From positions 279,830 through 343,829 of the forward strand of contig PHAT01000003.1 in NCBI GenBank assembly GCA_002840435.1: 64,000 nucleotides of DNA, in the 5' to 3' direction. The position numbers and the translations under genes were made by a program. Shown here one piece after another: positions 36,977-46,287 of this stretch. The notes beneath the pieces were generated by a model. That model was not told the origin of the DNA, did no database searches, and was given only the letters and a program-made list of their open reading frames with translations. Source of the DNA: Deltaproteobacteria bacterium HGW-Deltaproteobacteria-6 (GTDB lineage Bacteria > Desulfobacterota > Syntrophia > Syntrophales > Smithellaceae). Numbering within the stretch: the first letter of the stretch is position 1; each line of letters starts with the position of its first letter.

Positions 36977-37969
36977 ATGAAGATAAATAAAAAGTTCAAT
37001 ATCAGCCGCCGGTCATTTTTGAAGATCAGTGCAGGGGCTGCGGCCTTGGCCGGTATAAATTTGCCCAAATCGGCAGCGGCCTCAACGGATCAGCAACTGG
37101 CAACCCTCATTGATTTGAGCCTGTGCGACGGCTGCCAAAACCGGCAAGTACCCGCGTGTGTCAGCACCTGCAAAGCCATTAACAGAGAAAAAATCCCGCC
37201 GGTTGTGGAAAACATTCCCGAACCCTGGCCACGCAAAACCATCGAAGACTGGTCAAAGAAGCAAGAAGTATCGAACCGTCTGACGCCGTATAATTTTATC
37301 TATGTTCACAAAGCGATAATCGACGGGAAAACAATCTTTGTCCCGCGCCGCTGCATGCACTGTGACAATCCGGCCTGCGCAACCATTTGTCCGTTTTCGG
37401 CCAATCATAAAGAAAAAAACGGCGCGGTGGTCATCGAACAAAATCAATGTTTCGGTGGCGCGAAATGCAAGGATGTCTGTCCGTGGGAAATCCCGCAGCG
37501 CCAGTCCGGCGTCGGCATCTATCTGCATATTCTCCCCGGCTTCATGGGCAACGGCGTCATGTATAAATGCGATCTTTGCAATGAACGGCTGAAGGAAGGG
37601 AAATTACCGGGCTGCATCGAGGCCTGTCCCAGAGAGGCGATGATGATCGGTCCGCGCCGCGAAGTTGAAAAGATCGCCTCTGAACGCGCCCGCGCCATGA
37701 ATGGTTATATTTACGGAAAAACGGAAAACGGCGGAACCTCAACCTTTTATGTTTCACCTGTATCCTTCGAAAAGATTCAGCAGACGATGGAAAAAAAGCC
37801 GGGGCAGCCGGATATGAAACCGAATGTTGTAAGGCGCATGGCCGCCACTGATCCTCTGGGGAAAGCGGTTCTGGCCGCGCCCTTTTTGGGGATTGCCGCC
37901 GCCGGTGCTTTGGGCCTGATCTCCCGCCGCCAAGAACATGTAAAGAAGGAGGGAAACGGCAATGACTGA
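36977..37969 (+). CDS. Tat-exported four-cluster ferredoxin subunit (HybA/NrfC-like)
   Basis: The 330-residue protein begins with a twin-arginine signal (SRRSFLKISAGAAALAG). Four cysteine sets follow: LCDGC...CVSTC, RRCMHCDNPACATICP, QCFGGAKCKDVCP and CDLCNERL...CIEACP. A C-terminal hydrophobic anchor (AAPFLGIAAAGALGLI) is present. This is the electron-transfer subunit type of Hyb, Nrf and Ttr-like complexes on the outer face of the inner membrane. No catalytic subunit is encoded beside it in the window. Its stop overlaps the cytochrome b start by 8 bp. Confidence 0.87.
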   Translation: MKINKKFNISRRSFLKISAGAAALAGINLPKSAAASTDQQLATLIDLSLCDGCQNRQVPACVSTCKAINREKIPPVVENIPEPWPRKTIEDWSKKQEVSNRLTPYNFIYVHKAIIDGKTIFVPRRCMHCDNPACATICPFSANHKEKNGAVVIEQNQCFGGAKCKDVCPWEIPQRQSGVGIYLHILPGFMGNGVMYKCDLCNERLKEGKLPGCIEACPREAMMIGPRREVEKIASERARAMNGYIYGKTENGGTSTFYVSPVSFEKIQQTMEKKPGQPDMKPNVVRRMAATDPLGKAVLAAPFLGIAAAGALGLISRRQEHVKKEGNGND

Positions 37970-38801
37970 AAAGATTCTGACTGATAAAAATCTGGTCGTC
38001 CGTCACAGCAGGCTTGAATTGCTCGAGCACTGGGCGATTGCCTTATCCGGCCTCATTTTGCTTCTTACCGGAATTTTTGAGTTGCCCGTCGCCAAACGCT
38101 ACTACATTATCGCCATGCCGGGACTGGGCTGGTCGGCGGATTTCATTACGTCACTGTACCTGCATTATGCGGCCGCTTTCGTCTTTACGATGGCGGGCCT
38201 GTTTCATCTGGTCTATCATGGTCTCAGCGGAGAAAAAGGCCTGATCCCGCAAAAAGGGGATATGATGCAATCGGTGGCCGTCATTAAAAGCCTCATTGGC
38301 CTGGGTAAGGAACCGCCCATGCATAAATATCTGCCGGAGCAGCGCCTGGCCTACATAGGCATGGCATTGATTATTCTGATGCTGATCCTTTCCGGTCTGG
38401 TCAAAACCTACAAAAATATTTACATGCCGGATATGCCGCATACGATGCTCCTCTGGGCCACCTGGATTCACAATATTTTTTTCGTCCTGTTTTTCCTGAC
38501 TTTTCTGGCGCACATGGCAGCGATTGCTCTTCGCCCCAACTGGCCGATGGTGCGCGGCATTTTGACCGGTAAGGTCCGCCTGGATTACGCGCGGCACCGC
38601 CACTCTCTGTGGATGGCTGAGATAGAGCCGGCAGCGATTGCCATCCCGGAAACATCAGAGACGGTGACAGAGATTATCCCCGAAACCCCATCTGCGTCCC
38701 CGCAAGAGAGTCCATCGGAAGATCAAAAAACGCTTGAATCGATTGAAGATTTACCGGCACAAAAAACAGCTTCTTCCGATGGCCCGGAAAAAAAATATTG
38801 A
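37962..38801 (+). CDS. Membrane cytochrome b subunit (formate dehydrogenase gamma/HyaC type)
   Basis: The 279-residue protein has about four membrane helices: HWAIALSGLILLLTGIFELP, YLHYAAAFVFTMAGLFHLVY, LAYIGMALIILMLILSGLV and IHNIFFVLFFLTFLAHMAAI. Several histidines in those helices (H near LLEHW, YLHY, GLFHLVYHG and FLAHM) are candidates to bind two b-type hemes. It would pass electrons between the quinone pool and the HybA-like subunit. The cytoplasmic tail of ~50 residues is Pro/Ser/Glu-rich and unusual. The last codons lie over the trp promoter. Confidence 0.82.
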   Translation: MTEKILTDKNLVVRHSRLELLEHWAIALSGLILLLTGIFELPVAKRYYIIAMPGLGWSADFITSLYLHYAAAFVFTMAGLFHLVYHGLSGEKGLIPQKGDMMQSVAVIKSLIGLGKEPPMHKYLPEQRLAYIGMALIILMLILSGLVKTYKNIYMPDMPHTMLLWATWIHNIFFVLFFLTFLAHMAAIALRPNWPMVRGILTGKVRLDYARHRHSLWMAEIEPAAIAIPETSETVTEIIPETPSASPQESPSEDQKTLESIEDLPAQKTASSDGPEKKY

Positions 38802-38826
38802 CATCCATTTTCCATATTGCTATAAG
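38798..38826 (+). promoter_or_regulatory. Sigma-70 promoter of the trp operon
   Basis: TTGACA (38798-38803), 17 bp, TATAAG (38821-38826). It overlaps the end of the cytochrome b gene and lies 33 bp before the leader peptide. Confidence 0.82.
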
Positions 38827-38858
38827 TTTATCCAACTTAACGCAGCGAGAAGCACTAA

Positions 38859-38936
38859 ATGAAAAATATTGCAGTGAAATTAAATCTTAATAACTGGTGG
38901 TGGTGGAATCTCACAGGGAGGATATTCCGCCGCTGA
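38859..38936 (+). CDS. trpL: Tryptophan leader peptide
   Basis: This 25-codon ORF has four consecutive Trp codons (residues 13-16). It lies directly before the attenuator hairpin and 200+ bp before trpE, the textbook layout of a trp leader. A GCGAG-like ribosome site is weak. Confidence 0.92.
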   Translation: MKNIAVKLNLNNWWWWNLTGRIFRR

Positions 38937-38992
38937 TCTTTTATCATAAAAGCTAAAGCCGTGGAGACCTCTCAGGACTCCACGGCTTTTTT
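38900..38992 (+). terminator. trp attenuator
   Basis: Three alternative pairings can be drawn. Region 1:2 is GTGGTGGAAT (38900-38909, covering part of the Trp codons) with ATTCCGCCGC (38924-38933), allowing G-U. Region 2:3 is TTCCGC (38925-38930) with GTGGAG (38961-38966). The terminator is a 12-bp stem (38955-38966 with 38978-38989) plus a T run. Folding is by eye. Confidence 0.85.
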
Positions 38993-39006
38993 GTTTGTAT
39001 CAACCG

Positions 39007-39034
39007 AAAGGCCGTGACGAAACTCACGGCCTTT
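39007..39034 (+). terminator. Second hairpin in the trp leader
   Basis: An 11-bp stem (AAAGGCCGTGA with TCACGGCCTTT, loop 6) followed by a short T run stands 15 bp after the attenuator. It resembles the leu-operon terminator, whose arm also starts AAAGGCCGTG. It could act as a backup terminator. Two more inverted repeats follow before trpE (CGCTCG...CGAGCG, ATCCCA...TGGGAT). Confidence 0.6.
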
Positions 39035-39163
39035 TGCCGTTAATGACGCTCGCCGAAAACGAGCGCAGCGAAATTTGAAGCGTAAGCGGAATTATCCCAG
39101 GAGCGAAGCAACGTGGGATTTGACACGCGGCAAGAACAAGATAAGCACATTGAGGAGAAAAAT

Positions 39164-40663
39164 ATGTATCAACCGAAATTTGCAGAATTTGAAGCATTCG
39201 CCCAGAGGGGAAATCTGATTCCCGTTTATCGGGAAATTCTGGCGGACATCGAAACACCGGTTTCCGTTTTAAGAAAATTGCAGCACAAGGACCATGTCTA
39301 TCTCCTGGAAAGTGTCGAAGGCGGCGAGAAGTGGGGGCGTTATTCTTTTATCGGCACGGACGCGGGCGTTGTCTTCAAAGTCCGCGGGGCATCGGTGATC
39401 ATTGAAGAAAAAGGAAGAGTATCCACACGGGAGCATAAAGGTGATCCGCTGGCCGCCATGCGCGAACTGCTGGGCCGCTATAAGCCTGTCGCCACCCCCG
39501 GTCTGCCGCGTTTTTTCGGAGGGGCCGTAGGCTACCTGGGCTATGACATGGTGCGCTATTTTGAAAAACTCCCCGATGCCCCGCCGGATGATCTGAATCT
39601 GGATGAATCCGTTTTTGTGATTAGTGATTCTCTGGTCATCTTTGACAATACCCGCCACACCATTAAAGTGGTGGCCTGCGCTTACACGGAAGATGCGGAT
39701 ACGCCGGAAGACGCTTACCGGATGGCCTGCGCCAAGATCGACGAAATGATCGCCCTTCTTTCCGCGCAGGCCCCCTCACCTGCCCCCGTACCCCAAATAA
39801 ACGGCGTGTCCTTTGAATCCAATATGACGCCTGACCAATACAAAGCCATCGTGGAGAAGGCAAAAGATTATATTGCCGCGGGAGACGCCATTCAGGTGGT
39901 GCTGTCCCAGCGGTTTTCCACGCCATGCCGGACCAATCCGGTCGATCTTTACCGGGCGCTTCGTTATGTCAATCCGTCACCGTATTTATTCTTTCTCAAG
40001 CTTGACGATTTGACCATGATCGGCTCCTCCCCCGAGGTTATGGTGCGTCTCGAACAAAGCGATGTGGAGCTTCGGCCGATAGCAGGCACTCGCAAACGCG
40101 GCAAAACCGAGCAGGAAGACCGGGCTCTGGCTGACGAGCTGCTCTCCGATGAAAAGGAGCGGGCCGAACACGTCATGCTGGTCGATCTGGGCAGAAACGA
40201 TCTGGGACGCATCGCCGAAACGGGTTCGGTACAGGTTAATCAATACATGGTAGTGGAAAAATATTCCCACGTTATGCATCTGGTCTCCAACGTGCGCGCT
40301 CAACTGGCGAAAGGCAAGGATGCCTTTGATGTCCTGGCGGCAACATTTCCGGCGGGAACGCTCACCGGCGCGCCCAAAGTCCGCGCCATGCAAATCATTG
40401 ACGAGCTAGAAACCGTTCGTCGCGGTGCATACGGCGGAGCGGTAGGTTATTTCAGCTTCAGCGGCAATATGGATCTGTGCATCACCATTCGCACGATGGT
40501 CATCAAAGACGGCAAAATATTTGTTCAGGCCGGCGCGGGCATTGTTTATGATTCCCAGCCCGAATCGGAGTATCAGGAAACGCAAAACAAAGCGCGCGGC
40601 ATGCAGATGGCCGTCAAACTCGCGGCCGGCGGATTTGTTCTCGAAAATGGAAACCAGGAATAG
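39164..40663 (+). CDS. trpE: Anthranilate synthase component I
   Basis: The 499-residue chorismate-utilising enzyme has PVSVLRKLQHKDHVYLLESVE near the start (feedback-site region LLES). Catalytic-side motifs are IAGTRKRGKT, VDLGRNDLGRI and GTLTGAPKVRAM. It makes anthranilate with the TrpG amidotransferase. ATG 39164 follows GAGGAG with 6-nt spacing; an upstream in-frame TTG (39113) has no ribosome site. It is the first gene of trpEGDCFBA. Confidence 0.96.
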   Translation: MYQPKFAEFEAFAQRGNLIPVYREILADIETPVSVLRKLQHKDHVYLLESVEGGEKWGRYSFIGTDAGVVFKVRGASVIIEEKGRVSTREHKGDPLAAMRELLGRYKPVATPGLPRFFGGAVGYLGYDMVRYFEKLPDAPPDDLNLDESVFVISDSLVIFDNTRHTIKVVACAYTEDADTPEDAYRMACAKIDEMIALLSAQAPSPAPVPQINGVSFESNMTPDQYKAIVEKAKDYIAAGDAIQVVLSQRFSTPCRTNPVDLYRALRYVNPSPYLFFLKLDDLTMIGSSPEVMVRLEQSDVELRPIAGTRKRGKTEQEDRALADELLSDEKERAEHVMLVDLGRNDLGRIAETGSVQVNQYMVVEKYSHVMHLVSNVRAQLAKGKDAFDVLAATFPAGTLTGAPKVRAMQIIDELETVRRGAYGGAVGYFSFSGNMDLCITIRTMVIKDGKIFVQAGAGIVYDSQPESEYQETQNKARGMQMAVKLAAGGFVLENGNQE

Positions 40664-40665
40664 TG

Positions 40666-40746
40666 TCTGTCATATCGACCAACGGGAGATATCTTTATGA
40701 TATTTCGGATTTCTTAAGATTTCTCACTACATTCGAAATGACAGAA
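40666..40746 (+). repeat. Palindromic repeat between trpE and trpG
   Basis: Ends TCTGTCAT and ATGACAGA are perfect inverted 8-mers. Internal ATCTTT...AAGATTT arms extend the fold (GTCATATCGACC and GAAATGAC). It resembles GTCATTTCGA-type intergenic repeats common in deltaproteobacteria and other genomes. Confidence 0.7.
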
Positions 40747-40781
40747 GGATGACTTATGCAAATGGAAACCAGGAGTAACTT

Positions 40782-41369
40782 ATGATATTAATGATCGATA
40801 ACTACGACTCATTTACATTTAATATTGTCCAATACCTGGGACAAATGGGGGAAGACGTCCAGGTCTATCGCAACGATAAGATAACGCCGGACGGTATTCG
40901 CAAGCTCAACCCGCAGGCGATATTTTTATCACCCGGGCCCGGTTCGCCCAAAGAGGCGGGCATCACAGTCGATGTGATTCGGGAATTTTATACCGATGTG
41001 CCGCTCATGGGCATCTGCCTGGGGCATCAGTCCATTGGCTTTGCATTCGGCGGCGAAGTTGTCCGGGCCTCGCGGATCATGCACGGAAAAGTTTCGCCTG
41101 TGGAGCATGACGGCAAAACAATTTTTTCGGGACTGCCCAATCCCTTTACCGCCGGGCGTTATCATTCGCTCGTCGTGCGTCCGGAAAGCCTGCCTGCCTG
41201 TCTGGAAGTAAGCGCGCGGACGGCGGAGGGAGAAATCATGGGATTGCGGCATAAAGACTATCCGGTGGAGGGCATCCAGTTTCATCCCGAATCGGTGCTC
41301 ACCCCGCAGGGCAAAAGAATTTTACGAAACTTTTTAAAGAATATCGGTCGAAAGGAACGTTCATCATGA
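40782..41369 (+). CDS. trpG: Anthranilate synthase component II (glutamine amidotransferase)
   Basis: The 195-residue class-I amidotransferase has the oxyanion loop LSPGPGSP and the nucleophile in [11 protein letters not shown]. The catalytic His/Glu sit in [14 protein letters not shown]. It supplies ammonia to TrpE. Being close to PabA, it may also serve the PabB fusion at 61651, since no separate pabA is seen here. The stop overlaps trpD by 4 bp. Confidence 0.95.
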   Translation: MILMIDNYDSFTFNIVQYLGQMGEDVQVYRNDKITPDGIRKLNPQAIFLSPGPGSPKEAGITVDVIREFYTDVPLMGICLGHQSIGFAFGGEVVRASRIMHGKVSPVEHDGKTIFSGLPNPFTAGRYHSLVVRPESLPACLEVSARTAEGEIMGLRHKDYPVEGIQFHPESVLTPQGKRILRNFLKNIGRKERSS

Positions 41370-42376
41370 TCAAAGAAGCCATTGACAAGGTTGTGAGAAG
41401 AATCGATCTGCCGGAAGCGGAAATGATGGCGGCGATGGAAGAAATCATGGGCGGCGAGGCGACTCCCGCGCAAATCGGGGCATTAATCACGGCGCTGCGC
41501 ATGAAGGGCGAAACCGTGGAGGAAGTCACCGGCGCGGCGCGCATCATGCGTCAGAAAGCCACGCGCGTGAACGCCTGCGCGACGACCATCGTCGATACCT
41601 GCGGCACGGGCGGCGACAAACTCAATACCTTCAATATTTCTACGACCACGGCGTTTGTTGTGGCGGCGGCGGGCATCATCGTCGCCAAGCATGGCAACCG
41701 GGCCGTCTCCAGCGGCTGTGGCAGCGCCGACGTCCTGGAAGCATTGGGCGTCAATATCAGCGTCGATCAGGAGATCGTTGAAGAATGCATTCAGCAAATC
41801 GGCATCGGTTTTCTGTTCGCCCCGAAACTGCACGGCGCAATGAAATACGCCATCGGTCCGCGCCGGGAAATCGGCATCCGCACCATTTTCAACATGCTGG
41901 GACCGCTCACCAATCCGGCGGGCGCCACCGCGCAGCTGCTCGGAGTTTATGATCCGAAACTCACGGAAATGTTTGCCGACGTATTGAAAAACATGGGCAC
42001 CAAACGTGCGTTCATCGTGCATGGTCTGGATGGCCTCGATGAAGTGACGATTACCGGCGAAACCCGTGTCGCCGAGTTAAAAGACGGTATCGTCCGCACC
42101 TACAACATTCATCCGAAGGATTACGTCGGGAGGACCTATCCGCTGGAAGCGATTCGCGGGGGTGATCCGGCTCAAAACGCCCAGATCACGCGCGACGTGC
42201 TTTCCGGCAAGCCGGGAGCTCCCCGGGATGTTGTCTTGATGAACTCGGCCCTGGCCATTGTGGCGGGGGAAAAAGCGGAGAACATCAAAGAAGGCATCAA
42301 GGTAGCCGCCGACTGCATTGACAGCGGCCAGGCGGTTAGGAAATTACAGGCTTTGATTGAGATGAGTAACAGTTAA
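41366..42376 (+). CDS. trpD: Anthranilate phosphoribosyltransferase
   Basis: The 336-residue enzyme has [18 protein letters not shown] (PRPP loop), [20 protein letters not shown] and the MLGPLTNPA motif. It adds phosphoribose to anthranilate. Length is normal and the GTG-free ATG start is coupled to trpG. Confidence 0.96.
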   Translation: MIKEAIDKVVRRIDLPEAEMMAAMEEIMGGEATPAQIGALITALRMKGETVEEVTGAARIMRQKATRVNACATTIVDTCGTGGDKLNTFNISTTTAFVVAAAGIIVAKHGNRAVSSGCGSADVLEALGVNISVDQEIVEECIQQIGIGFLFAPKLHGAMKYAIGPRREIGIRTIFNMLGPLTNPAGATAQLLGVYDPKLTEMFADVLKNMGTKRAFIVHGLDGLDEVTITGETRVAELKDGIVRTYNIHPKDYVGRTYPLEAIRGGDPAQNAQITRDVLSGKPGAPRDVVLMNSALAIVAGEKAENIKEGIKVAADCIDSGQAVRKLQALIEMSNS

Positions 42377-42407
42377 TAGATAGAACTCCTATGATAAAAC
42401 AGATGTT

Positions 42408-42486
42408 GTCATACCGGCGCAGGCCGGTATCCAGAATCTGCTGAAAAGACTGGATTCCGTGTCGCGCTGCACTTGCACGGAATGAC
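42408..42486 (+). repeat. Palindromic repeat between trpD and trpC
   Basis: It begins GTCATACCGGCGCAGGCCGG and ends GGAATGAC. Inner arms are ACCGGC/GCCGGT and CTGGATTCC-type. This matches the widespread GTCATTCCGGCGAAAGCCGG-type repeat. It ends 12 bp before trpC. Confidence 0.75.
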
Positions 42487-42498
42487 TGCGAGGAAAAA

Positions 42499-43278
42499 AT
42501 GATTTTAGATAAGATTATTGAAACAAAAAAGCAGGAAGTTGAACTGCTGAAAAATACTACAACGGAATCTGCATTAAAAAACGCTATTGTCGATCTTCCG
42601 CCCTGCCGTGATTTCCGGGCGGCCATCAGCGGCAAAGCCTGTTCCATTATTGCGGAAGTCAAATGCGCTTCGCCTTCCCGCGGCCGGCTGGTCGAGCACT
42701 TCGACCCTTCTCAAATCGCGAAGATATACGAGAAAAACGGTGCGGCGGCCATTTCGGTCCTGACTGATGAACAATATTTTTGCGGTCATAAAGATTATCT
42801 GACGCAAATCAAGCAAGAGGTTCAGATTCCGGTTCTGCGCAAGGATTTTATCATCGACCCGCTTCAGGTTTATGAAACCCGGGCTATCGGCGCGGACGCC
42901 ATTCTGCTGATTGTGCGCGTGCTGGGAACGCGCCTGGCCGAATTCATTGCCCTGTCCAAAGAGCTGGATTTAAGCCCGCTGGTTGAAGTCCACACGCAGG
43001 AGGAACTGGATATGGCGCTCGCCGCCGGTGCGGAGATCATCGGTGTTAACAACCGCAATCTCGATACGTTTGTCACGGACATCAATACCAGCCGCGACCT
43101 GAAAAAACTGATTCCGGCGGGTAAAACCATTGTGGCGGAAAGCGCGATTAAAGACCGCGCCGACATTGAATATCTGACAGCCGCCGGCATTAATGCCTTC
43201 CTCATCGGTGAGGGGTTGGTCATTGCGCCCGACATCGGCAAAAAACTGCGTTCGTTTCTGGGAGAGAACGTTCAATGA
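42499..43278 (+). CDS. trpC: Indole-3-glycerol phosphate synthase
   Basis: The 259-residue (beta/alpha)8 enzyme has IAEVKCASPSRGRL, VLTDEQYFCGHKDYL, PVLRKDFIIDPLQVYE and EIIGVNNRNLDTF. It closes the indole ring. GAGGA precedes the ATG. The stop overlaps trpF by 4 bp. Confidence 0.96.
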   Translation: MILDKIIETKKQEVELLKNTTTESALKNAIVDLPPCRDFRAAISGKACSIIAEVKCASPSRGRLVEHFDPSQIAKIYEKNGAAAISVLTDEQYFCGHKDYLTQIKQEVQIPVLRKDFIIDPLQVYETRAIGADAILLIVRVLGTRLAEFIALSKELDLSPLVEVHTQEELDMALAAGAEIIGVNNRNLDTFVTDINTSRDLKKLIPAGKTIVAESAIKDRADIEYLTAAGINAFLIGEGLVIAPDIGKKLRSFLGENVQ

Positions 43279-43931
43279 TTCAGGTAAAAATTTGCGGCAT
43301 CACGAATCTTGAAGACGCGACATGCGCAGCCGAAAACGGCGCAGCGGCCGTGGGGTTCATTTTCTATCCGCGGTCTCCACGTTATATTGAACCGCAAATG
43401 GCCGGAGAAATTATTGACCGGTTGCCGGGCCATCTGGTAAAGGTCGGTGTCTTCGTCAATGAAAAACCAGAAGTTGTGAAGAAAATCTTTGAGGATTGTT
43501 GTCTGGATATGATTCAACTCCATGGAGATGAATCACCTGAGTATTGTCGACAATTTCCGGAAGGCCTGGTCATCAAGGCGCTGGAATTAAAAACCGAAGA
43601 GGATTTGGAAAAAGCCACAGACTTTGCTGTCGCCGCCATCTTAGCGGACAGCCGCCATGCCGGTCTTTATGGCGGCACGGGCAAAACAGCCGACTGGACA
43701 TTGGCGTCACAGATTTCAAAACCGCTGATACTTTCCGGTGGTTTGAATGAAGGAAATATCGCGGATGCGCTGCAAAAGGTCCATCCGGCCGCACTGGACA
43801 TCAACAGCGGGGTGGAATCAGCAACCGGGAAAAAGGATTCCGCAAAAATCGCACGGATCATGCAGATCATCAAAGACGCAACAACCGGCGACAAGATACG
43901 GAAAATATTTATTCGAAGGGAAAGAGCATGA
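43275..43931 (+). CDS. trpF: Phosphoribosylanthranilate isomerase
   Basis: The 218-residue protein has [11 protein letters not shown] at the start, [12 protein letters not shown], and the end motif [13 protein letters not shown] and LDINSGVE. TrpF comes after TrpC in the operon rather than before it, but gene overlap (4 bp at both ends) shows tight coupling. Confidence 0.95.
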   Translation: MIQVKICGITNLEDATCAAENGAAAVGFIFYPRSPRYIEPQMAGEIIDRLPGHLVKVGVFVNEKPEVVKKIFEDCCLDMIQLHGDESPEYCRQFPEGLVIKALELKTEEDLEKATDFAVAAILADSRHAGLYGGTGKTADWTLASQISKPLILSGGLNEGNIADALQKVHPAALDINSGVESATGKKDSAKIARIMQIIKDATTGDKIRKIFIRRERA

Positions 43932-45109
43932 AAACACTACCGGATAAAAACGGACACTTTGAGATTTTCGGAGGCCGCTATGCCGCCGAAACGCTGATGC
44001 CGGCGCTTCTGGAACTGGAAGCAGCTTATGACAAAGCCAGAAAAGATAAATCATTTGCCGGAGAGTTTGACTGGTATCGGCGCGAATATGCAGGCCGTCC
44101 CACGCCGCTTTATTTCGCACAGCGAATGACCAAAGCCTTAGGCGGCGCAAAAATTTATCTCAAGCGCGAGGATTTGAATCACACCGGTTCGCATAAGATC
44201 AACAACACCCTGGGGCAGGCGCTCCTGGCCCGCCGGATGGGCAAAAAGAAGGTCATTGCCGAAACCGGCGCGGGACAACACGGCGTGGCCACCGCCACCG
44301 TCGCGGCGCTTTTCGGCATGGAATGCAAAATATTCATGGGTGAGGAAGACATCCGCCGCCAGGCCCCCAATGTTTTTCGCATGAAGATTCTGGGCGCGGA
44401 AGTGGTGCCGGTTAAAAGCGGCACGGCGACACTCAAAGACGCGATGAACGAAGCCATGCGCTACTGGGTGGGCAGTGTCCGGGACACGTTTTACATCATC
44501 GGCACCACCGCCGGGCCTCACCCCTATCCCATGATGGTAAGAAATTTTCAGTCGGTTATCGGGCAGGAAATTAAAAAACAGATCCACAAAATGGAGGGCG
44601 GCAATCCCGACGCATTGATCGCCTGCGTGGGCGGCGGCTCCAACGCGATGGGCACTTTTTACGCGTTTCGCAACGAAAAGAAAGTGGCCATGTTCGGTGT
44701 GGAGGCGGCCGGTCACGGCATGAACACCACCAAGCATTCCGCCAGCATCAACGGCGGGAAAGTCGGTGTTCTGCACGGCAATAAAACCTATCTGTTGCAG
44801 GATGACCACGGCCAGGTGCGTGACGCTTATTCCATTGCGGCGGGACTGGATTATCCCGGCGTGGGACCGGAGCACGCTTATTTCGCGGCGACCAAACGGG
44901 CAACCTACGTGACCGTGACGGATGATGAAGCGGTCGAGGCGTTTTCATTCCTATCCCGTCAGGAAGGGATTATTCCGGCATTAGAGAGTGCACACGCAAT
45001 TGCTTATGCCATGAAAATCGCACCGGCGATGAAGAAAAATAAAGTAATCGTGATTTGTTTGTCAGGAAGAGGCGACAAAGATGCCCAGACGATTATTGAG
45101 ACGATGTAG
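43928..45109 (+). CDS. trpB: Tryptophan synthase beta chain
   Basis: The 393-residue PLP enzyme has the lysine motif [32 protein letters not shown] and the phosphate loop [12 protein letters not shown]. It condenses indole and serine to tryptophan. The stop codon TAG (45107-45109) lies inside the left arm of an intergenic repeat. Confidence 0.97.
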   Translation: MKTLPDKNGHFEIFGGRYAAETLMPALLELEAAYDKARKDKSFAGEFDWYRREYAGRPTPLYFAQRMTKALGGAKIYLKREDLNHTGSHKINNTLGQALLARRMGKKKVIAETGAGQHGVATATVAALFGMECKIFMGEEDIRRQAPNVFRMKILGAEVVPVKSGTATLKDAMNEAMRYWVGSVRDTFYIIGTTAGPHPYPMMVRNFQSVIGQEIKKQIHKMEGGNPDALIACVGGGSNAMGTFYAFRNEKKVAMFGVEAAGHGMNTTKHSASINGGKVGVLHGNKTYLLQDDHGQVRDAYSIAAGLDYPGVGPEHAYFAATKRATYVTVTDDEAVEAFSFLSRQEGIIPALESAHAIAYAMKIAPAMKKNKVIVICLSGRGDKDAQTIIETM

Positions 45110-45153
45110 GGAGCGGTCTTGCCACCCGCAGGGTGGCCGCGATTGTTCCCTAC
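45106..45153 (+). repeat. Palindromic repeat overlapping the trpB stop
   Basis: Outer arms GTAGGGA (45106-45112) and TCCCTAC (45147-45153) surround a core GCCACCC-GCA-GGGTGGC. The core and its left flank CTTGCCACCCGC match the centre of the ~115-bp repeat at 5961 and 26384, so the elements may be related. Confidence 0.7.
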
Positions 45154-45161
45154 GGATGACT

Positions 45162-45230
45162 CCCCCTTTTCTAAAGGGGGATTAAGGGGGATTTTAAAAT
45201 CCTCCCTAACCCTCCTTTATGAAAGGAGGG
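45162..45230 (+). repeat. CCCCCTTT/AAAGGGGG palindromic repeat before trpA
   Basis: CCCCCTTT-TCT-AAAGGGGG is followed by ATTAAGGGGGATTTT, then AAAATCCTCCCTAACCCTCCTTT-ATG-AAAGGAGGG. The two halves are mirror images, a common intergenic repeat type. Its AAAGGAGGG end, 16 to 20 bases before trpA, could influence translation. Confidence 0.75.
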
Positions 45231-45251
45231 AATAAATGAAACGAGGATGTT

Positions 45252-46055
45252 ATGGGACGAATTGGAGACAAGTTTGTAGCTTTACGCGCTAAAAACGAAA
45301 AGGCGCTGGTTGTTTATTTAACGGCGGGTGACCCGTCGCTTGATGTAACCAAAGAACTCATCTTCGCGCTCGAAGCCGCGGGCGTGGATATTGTGGAAAT
45401 CGGCGTTCCTTTTTCCGATCCGACAGCCGACGGCCCGGTCATTCAGGCTGCCTCACAGCGGGCATTGAAAACCGGGACAACGCTTGCCGGTGTGCTCCAA
45501 ATGGTTGCCGACATCCGCCTGTCATCACAAATTCCCATTGTTCTTTTCGGTTACTTCAATCCGATCTTTGCCTATGGCGTGGAAAATTTTACCAGGGCGG
45601 CAAGTGACGCAGGCGTGGACGCCGTTTTGGTGGTTGACCTGCCGCCGGAAGAAGCCCCCGAATTGAGAGTTTATTCTGATGCCGCAGGGCTCGATTTCAT
45701 CTCGCTTGTCGCGCCGACATCTGGTAAAGACAGAATGAAGACCATTCTTAAAACCGCCACAGGATTTCTCTACTACATTTCCATCACCGGCGTCACCGGC
45801 ACCGCCGCGCCGAAAATCGAAGACATCGCCCGCGAGGTCGGCAAAATCCGCAAACTGACCAAAATGCCGATTGCCGTGGGCTTCGGCATTTCCAACGCAA
45901 AGCAAGCCCGGGAAATCGGAACCGTCGCCGACGGCATCGTCATCGGCAGCGCGGTGGTCAAACTGATTGACGAAAATCGAAGCAACAGCAAACTGGTGAA
46001 GATTATTTCTGATTATATGAAGGGTATTAAAAAAGCTTTGCGCCGCAGCATTTGA
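45252..46055 (+). CDS. trpA: Tryptophan synthase alpha chain
   Basis: The 267-residue barrel has VYLTAGDPSLDVTKEL, the catalytic EIGVPFSDPTADGPVIQ, FGYFNPIFAYG and PIAVGFGISNAKQA. It splits indoleglycerol phosphate. It is the last trp gene, separated from trpB by 142 bp of repeats. No clear terminator follows. Confidence 0.96.
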   Translation: MGRIGDKFVALRAKNEKALVVYLTAGDPSLDVTKELIFALEAAGVDIVEIGVPFSDPTADGPVIQAASQRALKTGTTLAGVLQMVADIRLSSQIPIVLFGYFNPIFAYGVENFTRAASDAGVDAVLVVDLPPEEAPELRVYSDAAGLDFISLVAPTSGKDRMKTILKTATGFLYYISITGVTGTAAPKIEDIAREVGKIRKLTKMPIAVGFGISNAKQAREIGTVADGIVIGSAVVKLIDENRSNSKLVKIISDYMKGIKKALRRSI

Positions 46056-46225
46056 CGCTATATTAAAATTAAAATAAATACTTTTTATCATCTCTATTCC
46101 TGACAATTTTCATAAAGCCGGAACGATTTGAGGCATACGTACGGGGAAAGCACAGACAACATCCGAATGACATCTATTGTGTTACTCGTTGAAATTACGA
46201 ATCTTTTTATCCCAACATTATTTAC

Positions 46226-46277
46226 TTGACAAGAAGCCGGCATCCGCACTATAACATTAAAGCTCAACTTTAATGTT
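46226..46277 (+). promoter_or_regulatory. Promoter and perfect dyad of the MerR operon
   Basis: TTGACA (46226-46231), 18 bp, TATAAC (46250-46255). From the end of the -10 lies a perfect 10-bp inverted repeat, AACATTAAAG-CTCAA-CTTTAATGTT (46253-46277), spanning the expected transcription start. This fits autorepression by the MerR-type protein. Classic MerR activation needs the dyad between the -35 and -10, which is not the case here. Confidence 0.7.
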
Positions 46278-46287
46278 TGGACGGCTG

